From NCBI GenBank assembly GCA_022432975.1, contig CM039510.1, positions 8,772,414 through 8,836,413 on the forward strand: a stretch of 64,000 nt of DNA. The letters run 5' to 3'. The notes under the pieces are model-generated. The model searched no databases. It was not told the origin of the DNA and worked only from the letters and a program-made list of their open reading frames with translations. Source of the DNA: Begonia masoniana (Eukaryota; Streptophyta; Magnoliopsida; Cucurbitales; Begoniaceae). Below are positions 43,859 through 56,007 of this stretch, piece by piece. Position 1 is the stretch's first letter. Each line of letters opens with the position of its first letter. Made by a program: the position numbers and the translations under genes.

Positions 43859-46800
43859 ATAGATTCGGGTGCAACACATTCTTTTGTAGCCTCTACTTTT
43901 GCTGATAAGTTAGATGTACGGTTTACTTCTCCTGAGCATGTGTTTAACGTAGCATTACCCTCTGGTGAACGCATGCACTCTAACCAAGTGATGCCTGATA
44001 GCATTGTATTAGTAGGAAACATGAATTTGCCTGCCGATCTCATTATTATGGACATAATGGGATTTGATGTAATCTTAGGGATGGATTGGTTGTTTAAGCA
44101 TTATGCCACAATAGATTGTAGGACTGGAGTTGTTAGTTTTCAACCCCCTGGAGGTTTAAACCATACCTTCCAAGCTCTGAAGAAGAGTAAGAAAATGACT
44201 GTAATGACTTCTGTCAATTGTAGACCCTCTCCATGCAAAGAGTATTTGTGCTTTTTGGCCAGTGTTTTAGACACACAACTAGTAGAAAAATCAAGCCCCA
44301 AAAATGTCTTAGTTGTCCAAGACTTCCCTGAAGTATTCCTAGATGACCTTCCTGACTTGCCACCAGATAGGGAAATTGAATTTGTGGTAGATGTTTACCC
44401 CGGCGCCGAGCCTGTGTCCAAAAATCCATATAGACTAGCACCTACAGAACTTAAGGAATTGAAGAAACAGTTGGAGGATTTATTGGAGAAAGGATTCATA
44501 CGCCCAAGTTTTTCACCATGGGGTGCACCGGTCCTTTTTGTCAAAAAGAAAGATGGATCTATGCGTATGTGCATTGATTATAGAGAATTGAATAATTTAA
44601 CTGTCAAGAATAAATACCCTTTGCCAAGGATTGATGACTTATTTGACCAACTTAAGGGTGCGAGACTTTTCTCTAAGATTAACCTTAGGTCCGGTTATTA
44701 CCAGTTGAAGGTTAAATCTGAAGATATCCCAAAGACTGCCTTTCGCACAAGGTATGGACATTATGAGTTTTTGGTTATGTCTTTTGGTTTGACAAATGCA
44801 CCAGCAGCCTTCATGGATCTCATGAATAGGGTGTTTCATGAGTATTTGGACAAGTTTGTCATTGTATTCATTGATGACATTCTAATCTATTCTAGCACTA
44901 AGGATGAACATGCCAAACATTTGAGTTTAGTGTTAGAAGTACTGAGAATGCACCAACTTTATGCCAAGTTTTCTAAGTGTGAGTTCTGGTTGGACCAAGT
45001 TCACTTTTTAGGACATGTCATCTCTGGGGACGGCATATCTGTTGATCCAGCAAAAGTTCAAGCAGTTAAGGAGTGGCCCCAACCGAAGAGTGCTACTAAT
45101 ATTCGAAGTTTTCTTGGACTAGCAGGGTATTACAGAAAGTTCATTGAAGGATTTTCAAAGATTGCTACACCCCTTACTAAGTTAACCAGGAAAAATGTGA
45201 AGTATATATGGACTGATGAATGTGAACATAGCTTCATGACCTTGAAACAGAAACTAACCAATGCTCCAATTTTAACCCTTCCAGCTGAAGATGGTAAATT
45301 TAGTATTTATTGTGATGCTTCCAAAATTGGTCTTGGTTGTGTGTCAATGCAGAATGGTAAAGTAATAGCTTATGCCTCTAGACAGTTGAAAACACATGAA
45401 AAGAACTACCCTACCCATGACTTAGAATTAGCTGCAGTTGTATTTGCACTTAAGATTTGGAGGCATTACTTGTATGGACAATCTTGTGAGATATTTTCAG
45501 ATCATAAGAGCCTGAAGTATATCTTCACACAGAAGGAACTAAACATGAGGCAACGTCGATGGTTGGAATTTGTAAAAGACTATGATTTTGAGATCAAATA
45601 TCATCCCGGCAAAGCAAATGTCGTGGCTGATGCCTTGAGTAGAGTAACGACATCAACCCCATCTATGACTTTCAGTATGCCATTAGCTTTGGAATCTGAA
45701 TTCCAAAAATTTAACCTAGAAGCAGTAACCAGTGTATCAGCTATACTATCAGCCATAACCTTAAAGCCTACCATTCTAGAGAAAATAAAGGAAGCTCAGA
45801 CGAATGATGATGAGTGTAACAAGTACAAGTCGAGCATGAACTCTACGGACCAATCAGATTTTAGCTATTCTGCTAATGGGATCCTCAAGTTTAGAAATAG
45901 GTGGTTTGTTCCAGCCATTAAGGAACTCCGTGATGAGATTCTTTCTGAAGCACACTCTTCCAGGTTCTCAGTTCACCCTGGAAGTACAAAGATGTACAGA
46001 GACCTTAAGCAACACTACTGGTGGCCTAGTATGAAACGAAGCGTGGCAGAGTATGTAGGATCATGTTTGTGTTGTCAACAGATTAAAGCCGAGCATCAGA
46101 GACCCTCAGGAACATTGCAACCCTTACCAGTTCCTGAATGGAAATGGGAACAAATAACTATGGATTTTGTTATAGGATTACCTAGAACAGCAAAGGGACA
46201 TGATGCAATCTGGGTAATAGTTGATCGTTTGACCAAATCTGCTCACTTTCTACCAATGAAGATAACATATTCGATGGATCAACTGGCCGAGTTGTATGTG
46301 CACGAAGTTGTTAGACTGCATGGAGTTCCAAACACCATAGTTTCAGACCGAGACTCCAGATTTACATCTAAGTTTTGGAAAAGTTTGCACAAGGCTATGG
46401 GAACACAGCTTAATTTTAGCACAGCTTTTCACCCTCAAACAGATGGACAATCCGAGAGAACCATTCAGACCTTAGAAGATATGCTCCGAGCATGCATATT
46501 GGATTTTCAAGGATCTTGGAGTAAATATTTACCATTGGTTGAGTTCTCGTACAATAACAGTTTTCAAGCAACAATAGGCATGGCTCCATACGAAGCATTA
46601 TATGGACGAAAATGCAGATCTCCTTTGTACTGGGATGAAGTTGGTGAAGCACAGTTACTTTGTCCTAACATTGTGCAGCAGACTGTGGAGAAGGTTGCCC
46701 TCATCCGACAGAGAATTCTGACAGCTCAGAGCCGCCATAAGAGTTATGCTGATAAAAGACGAAGAGAATTAGAGTTTAAAGTAGGTGATGAAGTTTTTCT

Positions 46801-47203
46801 TAAGGTATCACCATTCAAAGGAGTTGTGAGATTCGGGAAGAGAGCAAAGTTGAACCCCAGGTTCATTGGACCATTCTTAATTTTGAAAAGGGTTGGGAGT
46901 GTAGCCTATCTGTTGCAGTTACCGGCTTCTATGGAAGGAATCCACAACGTGTTCCATGTTTCTATGTTAAAGAAGTGTGTAAGAGATCCATATCAGATTG
47001 TGGAACAGCAGGACATTGAGGTTCTTCCTACTCTTGCTTATGAGGAGAAACCTGTAAGGATCTTGGACTATGCAGTGAAAGTATTGCGCAACAAGGAAGT
47101 CCCACTAGTGAAAGTCTTATGGCACGACCAGAACATAGAGGAGACAACTTGGGAGCGCCAGCAAGACATGATGGACCAACATCCTGAGTTGTTCAGGTAC
47201 TGA
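43856..47203 (+). pseudogene. Pol of element B (protease to chromodomain end), open but separated from gag
   Basis: A 1115-codon frame: aspartic protease (D-S-G-A-T-H-S-F), reverse transcriptase, RNase H, integrase with HHCC and D, D, E, and the chromodomain-like end. It is highly similar to element A. The reverse transcriptase motif reads K-I-N-L-R-S-G-Y (44681-44683 AAC) where A has K-I-D-L, replacing the first catalytic Asp, so activity is probably lost; F-I-D-D-I is intact. An upstream frameshift separates it from gag, so it has no natural start. Confidence 0.9.
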
Positions 47204-47238
47204 ATTTTGAGGACAAAATTCTTTTAAGGAGGGTAGAT

Positions 47239-49525
47239 TGTAGCACCCGGTTTAATCACGATCTAATTATTTAATCAAAGCGTGAGACATTATTGTTATA
47301 AAGGATTAATGACTAGGTTAATGTATGACTAAAGGAGGGCAGTACGGTAATCTGATAGTAATAAAGGTTAACGTATTTAAGGAAACTATTAATGAAGTAG
47401 CCGCCACTGTTTATTTCATTTTTCCCCTCCATTCTCAGCTCCTCAGCTTAGCAGAGCGCAATAGGAGACCCCCTTCGACTTCCTCCAGCGATTTCCTTCG
47501 AACTAGGTGAGTTTTGCTTCTATTTCTTGTTACATTGTGTCTATCGTTGGTAGGAGGGATGATAAATGAGGTTTTGAGAAGGCGGTAAGCGAGTGGTGGT
47601 TTCGGTTTAAGTTGAAATCGGGAATGCACAATGACTAGAGTTCCCAAAACAGTTTCCCTTAGATTTCTAGTGGTTTAGAATGAAGATTGGAGGAAATTTA
47701 ATGTATGCTCTGTCTATGGTTTTAGGTTTGAGTAATACCCGAAGTAGCTTGCAACTAAGTTTTTTTTCCAGGAGACCAAGTAAGTGAAGTATTGTGTGTG
47801 CCTTCGGGCCTACATCACAAAACAGTAGGTTTATGCATGTTTGAGTATTTTCTGTATGTTATGCATCATGTTTTTGAAAGAATACGAAAATGAACTTTCA
47901 TGTAATATTATGGTAAGGTGAGTACAGATTTAACTGCATTGGCGGTTAAGGGAACTAATCCACCCCTTAATTGATTATGAGGATTTATAGCATTGGGAGA
48001 ATTGATCCCACTCCCAAGAGGTCTGAGGGATCAGAATAGCTATTAAGGGACTTCATCCACCCCTTAACTGATGAAGAGGATGTATACAGATTGAACTGCA
48101 TTGGCGGTTAAGGGACTTCATCCACCCCTTAACTGATTATGAGGATGTATAGCATTGGGAGAATTGATCCCACTCCCAAGGGCAATCAAGGGATCTGATC
48201 AGTAGACAAACGATGTGCGACTAAGATGAGAAAGTAGAAACTGCATATTTAGGTTTCATGTTTCAGCTTGTCATTTCATTATTGCTTTACTTACTTAGTA
48301 TTAGGCTAATAGATGAGTTTTGTGATGTAGGTGAAGAAGTGATAGCAGGTGTGCTTTCTGAGTCTACTGAGGACTAGACTGGTTGGAGGAGTGCATCCTT
48401 GTAATAGACTGGCAGCTGATGGGGCGGTTTAACTGGTGTCAGTGGTTGTGAAGGTTTAGTGAACATTGATTTCAATTTGAGTATGTTAAACTTTCTAATG
48501 AAAGAAGTTGCTTGGATGTTTTCAAAAATATTTTGAGACCCTTCTGAAGTTAGTATTCTGTTAGTTTTAATACTAGATTTTTACTGGATTTTGAGAAATG
48601 CAACGATTTGAATTATTTCTGAATGTTTCAGTAAGGTGAGTAAATTCCTTCTGTAGTTAGAGTTGTGTTGTATGGCTAGAAGTAGTTGGAGTGTCACTTT
48701 GAACTCTATCGGTAGAAGGTGTCTATCGGTGGGTGTTGAGATGTAATTCTATTTTTTTTTTTTTTTTTGGAAGATGAAGTTTTATTTTCATCGGAAGATT
48801 TAGCTGTATTTCTATCGGAAGATGTAAGTAGGAAAATTGTCGTTTAGTGATCGGTATGTGAAGTTTAGTCGATCGGATGAGGAAATCATCCGGCTGACGT
48901 CACCGGTGGATATAGAGTAAAGTCGATCGGATGAGGAAATCATCTGACTGACGTCACCGGTGGATATAGAGTAAAGTCGATCGGATGAGGAAATCATCCG
49001 GCTGACGTCACCGGTGGATATAGAGTAAAGTCGATCGGATGAGGAAATCATCCGGCTGACGTCACCGGTGGATATAGAGTAAAGTCGATCGGATGAGAAA
49101 ATCATCCGGCTGACGTCACCGGTTGATGTAGGATATATTTTGTCATTTTGTGACCGGATGGTGTAGCCGAAACCTTGTCGTTTTGTTATCAGGAAAAGCC
49201 TTCTGTTTTCTATGTCAGTTCCTTCCGGTTGACTTCGTTCTTCGGATGATGTGTTTGACTTTCTTAAATTTTAAGTATTTCACGCCTAAACCTTTATCCC
49301 TTCCGACTGAATTATTTTCTTAATATTTTATTCGATCATTCAAACACTGTTGCATAGTTTTGCTCAACTCTATTTCGCTCGAAGATCTTTCCGCTGCAAG
49401 TTTTCATGTTTTATCAAACGTTAAAATTTAAATTCCGAAGGAAGTTTTAAATTCGGTCCAAGGTTTCTTAGTAATATCCGGGTTTTTGAGTAACAAACCG
49501 GGTTCAGAAAACTTGGGGCGTTACA
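47239..49525 (+). repeat. 3' LTR of element B
   Basis: Preceded by TTTTAAGGAGGGTAGAT. Nearly identical to the 5' LTR, except for only five 54-bp units (48868-49130) and a T-run of 17 at 48752 where the 5' LTR has 8. Leader-intron signals are at 47780-48330. Confidence 0.95.
48868..49130. repeat. 54-bp minisatellite in the 3' LTR of B, five units
   Basis: The same 54-bp unit as in the 5' LTR, with one variant (CATCTGACTGACGTCACC). It lacks the variant units seen at both ends of the 5' LTR array. Confidence 0.93.
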
Positions 49526-50868
49526 ACTGTGCCTGAACTTACAATAACAGATAACAGAAATAATAGAACATACTGTGAAGCAGAACTTAGACAACTCAGA
49601 ACATAAACTATAACCTTTCTACCCAAAACAACCCGACAGAACTGAAATACCTAGTACCTCCGTGATGTAGGGCCTTAAGGGCCAACCTACGGGTATGAAC
49701 TTACCTGTTGCTGCAGAGTTGATAGTCCTGAACGTCTCGGAAATGCTCGAACCTGTACATGCACGCTCGAAAATTAACAAGCTGCAAATGCTAACTAATA
49801 AGTTAGAAGAGTCTGTTCCAAACTCATTCAAACCCTTAGAAAACAAACCGGTGTGTTTTCATCCAAAGACTGTGAGTTTTTCACTAAATACCATAACCCT
49901 AAACTTCGGGAAAAACCCACATTAAACTTTTCCAAACTTGTTAGCATTAGTAGATGTTTACCTTAGCGGAGGAGCAGAAGAAAATCTGAGGAGATCGAAG
50001 TAAATCTTCGATGGTTACTTGTCGACTGGAAGAGAGAATGCCGAGAAGAGAATGGAGAGAGAGCAGAGAAGTGAAGTGAAGAGGGTTTCACGTAGGAGGA
50101 AGAACTTAACTTCTTCAACAAGTTGTCAAGTGTCAATTATTCATTGGCTATCTCCACCAACCTTAATTTCTCTCTAATTTACCCTTCCATGCATTTTAAA
50201 CTTAGTGTTTTGTTTAGTTACACATTAGTTTGGTTCTCGCCTCACTAAATGCTCCAAAATTTTACAATAAAATAGTTATTGTATTTATGGCAATTTAAAT
50301 CCATACAATAATTCAACAGATTATTACACGGCCAAAATGCCGGGTGTTACATTCCTAGTTTGTAAAAGTTTCTTTACTAGATTGATATGCACAATCTGAA
50401 GTTTTTTAATCAATAAGATGAGATCTACAACTGACAACACTAATGTTCTAAGAAATATTTGACCTCAAAGAAGAAAACTATCATTAAGATAAACAGTGAA
50501 AAAAAGTTGAATGGATTAAGTTTCAGTTCCAAATTTGGAAGGTAAAATTTGCCCAAAATAAAATATTTCACTTTCATTCGTATTTGATAAAATACTATAG
50601 CAGTCAATGCACGTGACTCAATGAAATATATTTTTGATAAGTTGAAGAAGAACCTCATCTAGCTTAGCAAGGAATTGAAGCATGAAAGGAATTAGCATAG
50701 ACCAAGAACAACATAGAAGCCATGCTTAGAAAGTGCAAGAGCAGTGGCAGCACCCAAACCAGATGTAGCCTGTCTCATTATAAAGTTTAAATTTCAGCAG
50801 TTATGTACATAAAATTCAAAAAAAGAAGCTTTTGATTTGATTGAAGAAACAATTTCAAAAAAACATAC

Positions 50869-51087
50869 GCCGGTAACTATGCAGATCGGTCTTGAGCTCA
50901 GTCCCGTAGAAGTACAAAACTTAGCAGATTGTGACTGATTTTTCCTCCTTGGAATTAAGAGAGACAAAAAGCTTTGCAAGAATAGGACTGCGTATGAGTA
51001 GATAAGAGAAAGAGTCCACAGCACTGACATTCTCCAAAACTCTATGGACCAGAAAAATTGCCAGATCTCCTGTAACTCATTCATCAT
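50869..51087 (-). pseudogene. FEY: FEY-like exon 1
   Basis: Encodes 73 residues from M-M-N-E-L-Q: an F-W-R-M-S-V-L-W start, a hydrophobic stretch (L-W-T-L-S-L-I-Y-S-Y-A-V-L-F) that is probably a membrane anchor, a basic R-R-K linker, then R-P-I-C-I-V-T-G at the start of the Rossmann fold. The donor GTATGT follows GGC, phase 0. The start could also be the second Met at 51084. Confidence 0.85.
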
Positions 51088-53272
51088 TTACCTTCATCAT
51101 TCATAGCAGTGTTAGATTAATAAACCTAGATGCAATCAGATAATTTTCGAACAAATAATTAATCTGCAATGATAATGTCACAAAACTACTATTTTGGAGC
51201 ATCATAAACTGTTGATATTTTAAATGGAAAACCGTAGACCCTAATGCATATGAGAACCACCATTTATAAAAGAAGGAATCAATGCAACTACTGAACTTTA
51301 AGCAATACATCGCATTATCCTACTTTTAACACAACTTCCATTGGGATCCCTCTATTCCATCCCAAGTCAGCAGTATAAGAACAAAGACTTCATAATTGGA
51401 ATGCAAACCTTGATCCCAGTTGTGTTGATTGTTTGTGTTATTGTGCATTTTTTGTAGATCTCTCCCATTTTATTCACATTCCATCCATCAATATAGTGCT
51501 GCAGACCAAAAAAATGCAATTGCAACAAACTTTTAAACTAATATAAGTTTAATGTCAAACTTCTGGCTTGGACTAGAATAATGAAAATTAGAACGGACTC
51601 CATAAATTACACATAAATAAGCTTGGATTTCAAACACAGAGAACCTAAACAAGAAAATCAGATCATTTTCCCTACTAAATCACGTAACAAATGCCAAATT
51701 AGAAAGTTATATTTTGAAAAATTAAAAGGAAATGAAAAAAATCGACGTTTACAGGGGAGAACTTGGTGAAACTGTCATGAGTCTCTCAAGAACAATCTTG
51801 TCGGGGAGAAGCTGAAAAAGCTGCAGAAGCAGGTGTTTGGGTTGGATTGAATTTTTCAAAAAATACTGATGAATGCGAAAAAGCTAGGAAAAGATTTGAA
51901 AAACTGGAGCCCGATTGAATGTTGATTCCCAACACATCACCTTAATTTGAGTAAATTTATGAACCATTGACACTATTGATAGTGAGGAAGAAGAGCTCGG
52001 AAGTACTATGGAAAAACTCCACATAATTTGCTTAAGACTAGAAAAATGACAAAGTAACAAATTTAAAAAACAAATGCTAACTCTGCAACCAGGAAATTGA
52101 CTATTTTTGCTTCCTCAGAGACGTTCCAGAAATGTCAGCAATGGTGAGCAAATAAGTCCACCAACAAACTTGCAGAAACGAAAGTAGTTTTCCTTAATCA
52201 TGAAACTATTTTATTTCGATCATACTTTCTTCTTCGCTCTTCGTTTTTCTTCCATTAACGTCAAATTTCAAAATTGCTTTTTTTTTTTTTAAGGAAAAGG
52301 CTTCTAACATTCTCACCATAAAACAGCAGGCACTAAGTTAGCTCACTAATTGTAGAATATTTCAAGACCGAGGACGAGGAATCCTACCATCACAACGCCG
52401 GAGGTTGGTGACTCAATTGTGGGGAGACGATTGGATAAGCGACCATACGGAGCGTTCCCTGAGCGCTCTAAAGCAAGGACCATCAGCGTCAAATACGGTA
52501 AAAAGTCGGAAGTGTGAGGAACGCCTAAATTTCTTCCAGCTTTCGTTGAGTACGGAGGTTAGGGCAGAATTGCCGAAGTCCGAGTTTAAAAGGCAGAAAG
52601 GGCCGACCAGTAGTCCACTCAATGTTCGATGGCGTGGTGAGGAGCTTCACTGGCCGAAGCTGAAAATCGATCGATCGATCGAGGCACACACCGCACAGCT
52701 CAGGTTTCTGCAAGAACGATGAAGCTCGATACTCCGACACCATTAATATTGAGACTATGTATCGCTTTGGAAATGCCCTTATCTGCCCAAAAAATATCAA
52801 TTTTTGAAATTTAGTATTGTTAACTCGAAGTTTGGATATCAAACAATCCGAGAGATAATGGATTGAACTTTGGTAAACTTTCATTTATATCTTTTCTCAC
52901 CTCATCGGGAACGAGCCGACTTTCTCAGCACAGTTTCCTGCGTAAAGAATTTCCTTTTCTCAGTTAATTCTTGGGTATTGTTAATTTCCTTTCCGAACCA
53001 AAAAAGAAACCTTGAGTTCTTCAATCAAATTTTAGTGCAAATTTAAGTCGGAATGAGCGAATTTTAGAAAATTTACGACGTGCAAATTTTTTGTCATTTA
53101 TGATCCGTACGGAAAATTTAGGAAACCAAATAGAAAATTTAAAAAAATAAATTAAAATTTTAAGTTGACATTAGTACGTCTCAAAGTGAATTAAATTCAC
53201 AGGAGAATAACGTCAGAATTTATTGAAGGGACTTATTTGGAAAAAATTTTAATCAAAAAACCAAAACCCAAT
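51088..53272. other. Upstream region of the FEY-like gene
   Basis: AT-rich sequence with a more GC-balanced patch at 52380-52735 that is open on both strands and contains GATCGATCGATCG at 52668-52680. It may hold the promoter and leader of the FEY-like gene on the minus strand. I recognise no protein in the 106-codon plus-strand frame or the 119-codon minus-strand frame. Confidence 0.4.
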
Positions 53273-53282
53273 TAAAATAAAA

Positions 53283-54690
53283 GGTAATTATTGATTTGAA
53301 CCATGTACTATACATTTTTTTTCAATTCGCCCCCTGTACAAAAAAAATCGGCAAACCAAACCCCGTACTTTGATTCTGTTATCATCTTTGACCTTTTATC
53401 AACAATTTTATTAAACCCTCATTTAAAAAATTACCAAATGATCTTAGATTAAGTTGAAAATTTTACCACATGTTCACTACTTAATGAAAAAATAATTTGA
53501 AAATTTTCGTGATTTTTTAAAATATGTACGATTTATTGTAATTGTATTTTAGTATTTTATAAAAATATTATAATAAATCATACAAATTTTAGAAAAACAC
53601 GATAAGTTTTCTATTATCTATCCATGATAGGTTGAACATGTGAAAAAGTTTTCAAATAAATCCAATATCGGTTGGTATTTTTAAAAAAAATAATTTTTAA
53701 AGTAAAGAAGAAACTGAGATTAATTTAAACAAATATCAAAGAATATTGGATTTATTTGAAACTTTTTTCACATGTTTACTACATTATGGGTAGATAATAG
53801 ACAAATTGTCGTAATTTTTTAAAACTTGTATGATTTATTATAATAGTTTTATAAAATATTAAAATAAAATTACAATAAATTTTACATGTGTTAAAAAGTA
53901 ACAAAACTTTTCAGATTATCTTCTCACTAAGTAGTGAACATGTGGTAAAAATTCAACTGAATTTAATATTGTTTGGTAATTTTAAAATGAGGGTTTAAAA
54001 AAATTGTTGATAAAAGTAGGGGTGTGCAAACCGAACCGGAACCGATGAACCGAACCGAAACCGGTGAAATAGGTTCGGTTCGGATTGGTTTTGACCATTT
54101 AGAAACCGATCTTCGGTTTCATTTTGTAGGAACCGCTTAATTAGGTTCGGTTTTCGGTTTGGATCGGTCAAAACCGATACAAACCGAACCGAACCGGTTT
54201 TGCACAAAAAAATTTTAATTATTAAAAATAAAATAAAATAAAATAAAGAATCTTTTTAATAATTAAAATTACTTTTGTTATGATATTACTTTTATTTCCT
54301 AAAAGGATTTATTGTAATTTTGACTTTACTTTTCGTTTTTTATTCTTCTAATACATTTTTTTTTTTATATTTGACTATATATCTAATTGTTTTTTATCTC
54401 CTCCAATTTAAATTTATATTATTTAAATTTTTAGAAAATAAGTTGTAGAACCGAAACCGAACCGGAACCGAACCGAAACTTTCGGTTCGATTCCGGGTCG
54501 GTTTTGGTATGTTAAAAGACCGGTTTCGGTTCGGTAAATCCGAAACCGAAACCGGTTTTGCACACCCCTAGATAAAAGGTCAAAAATGATAACAAAATCA
54601 AAGTACAGGGTTCGGTTTGCTGGTTTTTTTAGTACAAGAGGGCGAATTGAAAACAAGTGTACAGTACATGGTTTAAATCGATAATTACCA
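53283..54690. mobile_element. Fold-back / Mutator-like element with very long inverted repeats
   Basis: Ends GGTAATTAT and ATAATTACC. The arms remain complementary inward (GAACCATGTACTATAC with GTACAGTACATGGTTT; ACCCTCATTTAA with TTAAAATGAGGGTTT; CCACATGTTCACTACTTA with AAGTAGTGAACATGTGG; AATCCAATATCGG with AATATTGGATT) to a centre near 53700. The flanks are TAAAATAAAA on both sides (53273-53282, 54691-54700), a 10-bp duplication as expected for Mutator-like elements but of low complexity. It has no transposase. The hAT element 54017-54570 interrupts the right arm. Confidence 0.75.
54017..54570. mobile_element. Non-autonomous hAT-like element 2
   Basis: The same TAGGGGTGTGCAAA terminal repeat as element 1, a perfect 8-bp target duplication GATAAAAG (54009-54016 and 54571-54578) and CCGAACCGGAACCG-rich subterminal regions. 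Length 554 bp, non-coding. Confidence 0.9.
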
Positions 54691-54784
54691 TAAAATAAAA
54701 TAAAATAATAATAAAAAAATAATTTAAAAATAAAATTTTAAAACGATAAAGTTAAACCTTATCGTTTCTGTCTGTCGGCTGAAA

Positions 54785-54934
54785 CAAAAAAGAAAGAGGG
54801 AGAGAGAGAACTCGAGTCGCCGTGAGAGAGGAGAAGAAAGGCCGATGCCGGAACGACCTACGTTCGGCCGGATCTTGGTGTTAAAATCTTTGTCTCGAAG
54901 AGTAGATCAACGTTGGTGTAAGACATTTTTGAAG
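54785..54934 (+). other. TAD2: Probable first (leader) exon of TAD2 copy 2
   Basis: A GA-rich leader (AGAGGGAGAGAGAGAAC) leads to a donor GAAG/GTAAGC at 54935. An ATG at 54845 opens 30 codons in phase with exon a, so a longer N-terminus is possible; relatives start near the exon-a Met, so a 5' UTR exon is more likely. It is divergent from the FEY-like gene. Confidence 0.5.
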
Positions 54935-56007
54935 GTAAGCTCTCTAACTCCCCATTTTTGCCCGGGAAGTTTCTGGTTTTTTGTATTTTTGCTGATCTGT
55001 GATTTGAGGTCGATGGTTTGGTGTTTTTAGCACGAATCGACCGGAAAGGAGGTAAGAAACGGGTTGGAAACAAGTTTTGGCGAGTCGACTCGGGTCCAAG
55101 GTCAATTTGGGCCTGGGCTGGGTCAGGCCCAACCCGAGATGATCAGCCCGGTTCGGGCCAGGCCGAGTCAGCACCAGCCGCTTTCGGTCGGGTCCGACCC
55201 CAGCCCATCTGGGCTAGGTTCATCCGGACCGGATCGATCTGATCGGTTTGGGGCCAATCCGACCCTTGACTGTTGACTTAAACAGTTGACCATTGATTTT
55301 GAACGTTGACAGTAGATTTTAATTACATAATATGGGAGATATTTTCCTACCAGGATGCAAAATTTTAAGGCTTGTGTTAAAAGTTCCTAGGTTATACACA
55401 CACATAATGTCCTGTGTCTTGATGTTTCCCATGTGATGGAATTCCATTGGATCAACAAAGTTTTTCAATGATCTATTTTGATTCTTTTTGAGGCTGAAAC
55501 CAAACTAAACTAACATGGTTCCAGCCCGAGATGTAATGGAAGAAGAACTAGTATATAAAAGATATAATCTACTTAGGTCAAGATTGTTTTGAAAGTAAAT
55601 TAAGGTTATGGAAAACAAAACACTCGGCTCATTAGGAAAGGATACGCTTTATACATAAGTGGAAAATGCATAGATTTTGGATAATTTTTTTTTTTAAGTC
55701 AGAACTTTTTCATTCAATTTCAACAAGGGCCCTTAATAATAAAAAAGGGGGCGTCAATGATACTCATAACAGAATATTTTGTCTTTTGTAATTTTCTCAT
55801 TGAAAATGCAAAATAACTGTACTTTATTGCACGCTTCATCGATCTTTTCACAACCATACACAAGGAAATTTTGGTATAAAACCAAAAGACGAAAAAAAAA
55901 AAGGTTTTTATGTGTTACAAAAAAAAATGGATTTAGAAAAAAAACTCGTAATTTGGTTAAATGTTTTTTGGGTTTAATGACATAGAAGAGAGTAAAGACT
56001 CACTTTT
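54935..56007. other. Leader intron of TAD2 copy 2, first part
   Basis: A GC-richer stretch with repeated GGGCC/CCCGG words (55080-55260), then AT-rich sequence to the solo LTR. No gene is supported. Confidence 0.4.

Larger units (their letters stand above)
38870..49525 (+). mobile_element. Element B: Ty3/gypsy retrotransposon with unequal LTRs and broken gag
   Basis: LTRs 38870-42570 (3701 bp) and 47239-49525 (2287 bp), perfect target duplication ACTGT (38865-38869 and 49526-49530), primer-binding site TGGTATCAGAG at 42574 and a polypurine tract before 47239. It is the same lineage as element A. Outside the minisatellite the LTRs differ at only about 25-30 positions. It sits inside solo LTR R2. 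Confidence 0.95.
37271..50351 (-). mobile_element. Solo LTR R2 (reverse), in FEY-like intron 2, invaded by element B
   Basis: Ends TGTGACAGCCCGAGACC and GCCGGGTGTTACA with a perfect target duplication TTCCT (37266-37270 and 50352-50356). Element B splits it at 38870-49525; the remaining LTR is about 2.4 kb. Its arms are CTCCGTGATGTAGG (49658-49671) and CCTACATCAGGGAG (38443-38456), with the donor at 49704 on the minus strand. Confidence 0.92.
19236..51087 (-). pseudogene. FEY: FEY-like short-chain dehydrogenase/reductase, nine exons, interrupted frame
   Basis: Membrane-anchored SDR-family oxidoreductase resembling Arabidopsis FOREVER YOUNG, a protein linked to shoot apex development. Exons (minus strand): 51087-50869, 50769-50703, 36981-36953, 36853-36644, 23794-23676, 23400-23305, 23206-23134, 23051-22898, 19388-19236. 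Total coding length is 1120 bases, about 372 codons once one extra base is discounted, which fits the family. Visible signatures: an N-terminal hydrophobic segment, T-G-A-T-S-G-L-G cofactor loop across exons 1-2, N-N-A-G in exon 4, Y-E-Y-S-K active site in exon 6, A-D-P-G-V-V-K-T-N in exon 8 and Y-F-F-G-G-N-G-R-T in exon 9. All introns have GT..AG ends. Exon 4 carries a stop and a frameshift. Introns 2, 4 and 8 are inflated to 13.7, 12.8 and 3.5 kb by retroelements. Confidence 0.85.

Noticed and set aside
52405..52884. Protein gene in the GC-balanced patch upstream of the FEY-like gene
   Set aside because: Frames are open on both strands and no domain is recognisable; leader or promoter sequence is as likely.
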